The notes below the pieces were generated by a model. That model was not told the DNA's origin. It saw only the letters and a list, made by a program, of their open reading frames with translations, and did not search any database. Source: Leptospira wolffii serovar Khorat str. Khorat-H2 (GTDB lineage Bacteria > Spirochaetota > Leptospiria > Leptospirales > Leptospiraceae). From it: 64,000 nucleotides of DNA. This document shows positions 63,498 to 64,000 of this stretch, in pieces (positions within the stretch are counted from its first letter, which is position 1; each line of letters begins with the position of its first letter). The stretch spans positions 434,001 through 498,000 of the forward strand of contig NZ_AKWX02000020.1 of assembly GCF_000306115.2 (NCBI RefSeq), read 5' to 3'. The position numbers were made by a program, and so were the translations under genes.

Positions 63498-64000
63498 ATG
63501 GGTACGGAAAAGAACCGTGCGAGAAGATCCCGGATTCCTGAGAGAAAGATTTCTCGTTCTCGGGAAATTTCCGGACTTCGTTTGGAGAAATGGGCGAATC
63601 TAGGCGTCTGCATTTCTCATTCCGAGGAGAAGACGATATTCGTCAAAGGAGGAATTCCGGGAGAAACCGTAAGGATACGAGTCGATAAAGAAAATTCTAA
63701 ACTGATTTGGGGAACTGTTCTAGACATACAAGTTCGTTCCCAGTCTCGCATCGATTCGGATTGTTCCTCTTTTCCGGAATGCGGCGGTTGTTCCTACAGA
63801 CAGATCGATTACGAGGAAGAAATTCGAGTGAAGAAGGAATTATTGAAAGATTCTTTCGTCGGATTCGCCAAATTTCGTTCCGAAGAATTGCCGGAGATTT
63901 CCGTAATTTTCGGATCTAGTATCGGTTATAGGAATACGGCTCAGATTAAATCCGGTATCTGTTCCGGAAAAAAAGTCCCGGGTTTTTATAAGGAACATTC
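63498..64000 (+). CDS. TrmA/RlmD-family RNA uracil-C5 methyltransferase (partial, runs off the right edge)
   Basis: About 167 codons visible. A basic N-terminus, then a TRAM-like RNA-binding domain (about 30-85: ISHSEEKTIFVKGGIPGETVRIRV) and a cysteine cluster CSSFPECGGCSYRQ (about 95-108), the Fe-S site of RlmD/RumA-type enzymes, and the SIGYRNTAQIKSG motif. The catalytic Cys and SAM domain are outside. It methylates a uracil in 23S rRNA or tRNA. Confidence 0.9.
   Translation, partial: MGTEKNRARRSRIPERKISRSREISGLRLEKWANLGVCISHSEEKTIFVKGGIPGETVRIRVDKENSKLIWGTVLDIQVRSQSRIDSDCSSFPECGGCSYRQIDYEEEIRVKKELLKDSFVGFAKFRSEELPEISVIFGSSIGYRNTAQIKSGICSGKKVPGFYKEH

Overview
The window looks like conserved chromosomal sequence from a Leptospira species. 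By eye the GC content is in the mid-40s, which would fit an intermediate (P2-type) leptospire, but I cannot prove the species. Evidence for the genus: a flagellar fliG, many short-lipobox lipoproteins, frequent TTG/GTG starts, a DUF1577-like protein, an OmpA protein with PD40 repeats, large 7TM-HAMP-SpoIIE-TPR phosphatases, and FAD-oxidoreductase/enoyl-CoA hydratase genes expected of a fatty-acid oxidiser. I see no insertion sequence, prophage, CRISPR array or rRNA. Genes are packed tightly, often with 4-base overlaps. No gap longer than about 295 bases lacks a gene; the longest is 62002-62294.

Layout. 1-5417: partial ArsC/Spx-like gene, divergent fliG with its own promoter, a membrane adenylate cyclase and two secreted proteins. 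5418-6653: a PuuD-like membrane protein plus a separate lipoprotein cytochrome c, preceded by two perfect palindromes, one very close to a SoxR box. 6661-10489 (minus): GH42 beta-galactosidase, unknown protein and inositol-phosphatase-like gene. 10662-15368: Hsp33, TsaE, TsaB and RNase R. 15443-19200: GMC oxidoreductase with a small partner, and a TPR protein. 19203-21892 (minus): TonB-like protein, NusG paralogue, KdsD, AroD. 22124-28337: DUF445 protein, PAS chemoreceptor, M50B-like protein, UDP-xylose synthase, lone PntA alpha-1. 28287-33409 (minus): PAP2, HisS, DUF1577-like, OmpA/PD40. 33490-37248: Sul-like FolP, two TPR proteins, RlpA/SPOR lipoprotein. 37323-43554: small lipoprotein, CysE, M50 protease, beta-propeller protein, MATE and dicarboxylate/amino-acid transporters.

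43743-51264 is the most distinctive block: two paralogous proteins of about 1060 residues (7TM, extracytoplasmic domain, HAMP, SpoIIE phosphatase, TPR) flank a secreted HExxH metallopeptidase-like protein. 51274-57094 holds Dcd, enoyl-CoA hydratase behind a terminator-like leader, an IPT/TIG lipoprotein, a 66-residue protein, a VOC protein, and a membrane FAD oxidoreductase paired with a polytopic histidine-containing membrane protein. 57206-62001 holds HAD, methyltransferase, DapF, PlsC-like, WbuC-type cupin and BFD-type [2Fe-2S] genes. 62295-63443 (minus) appears to be a mixed transcript: tRNA-Ser(UGA), tRNA-Ser(GCU), two small membrane proteins, tRNA-Arg(ACG). The window ends inside a TrmA/RlmD-type RNA methyltransferase.

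The best leads are the SoxR-like operator over the split PuuD/cytochrome pair, the Sul-type dihydropteroate synthase, the SpoIIE/peptidase/SpoIIE block, the FAD-oxidoreductase/His-membrane-protein pair, and terminator-like hairpins placed inside or just before coding regions.
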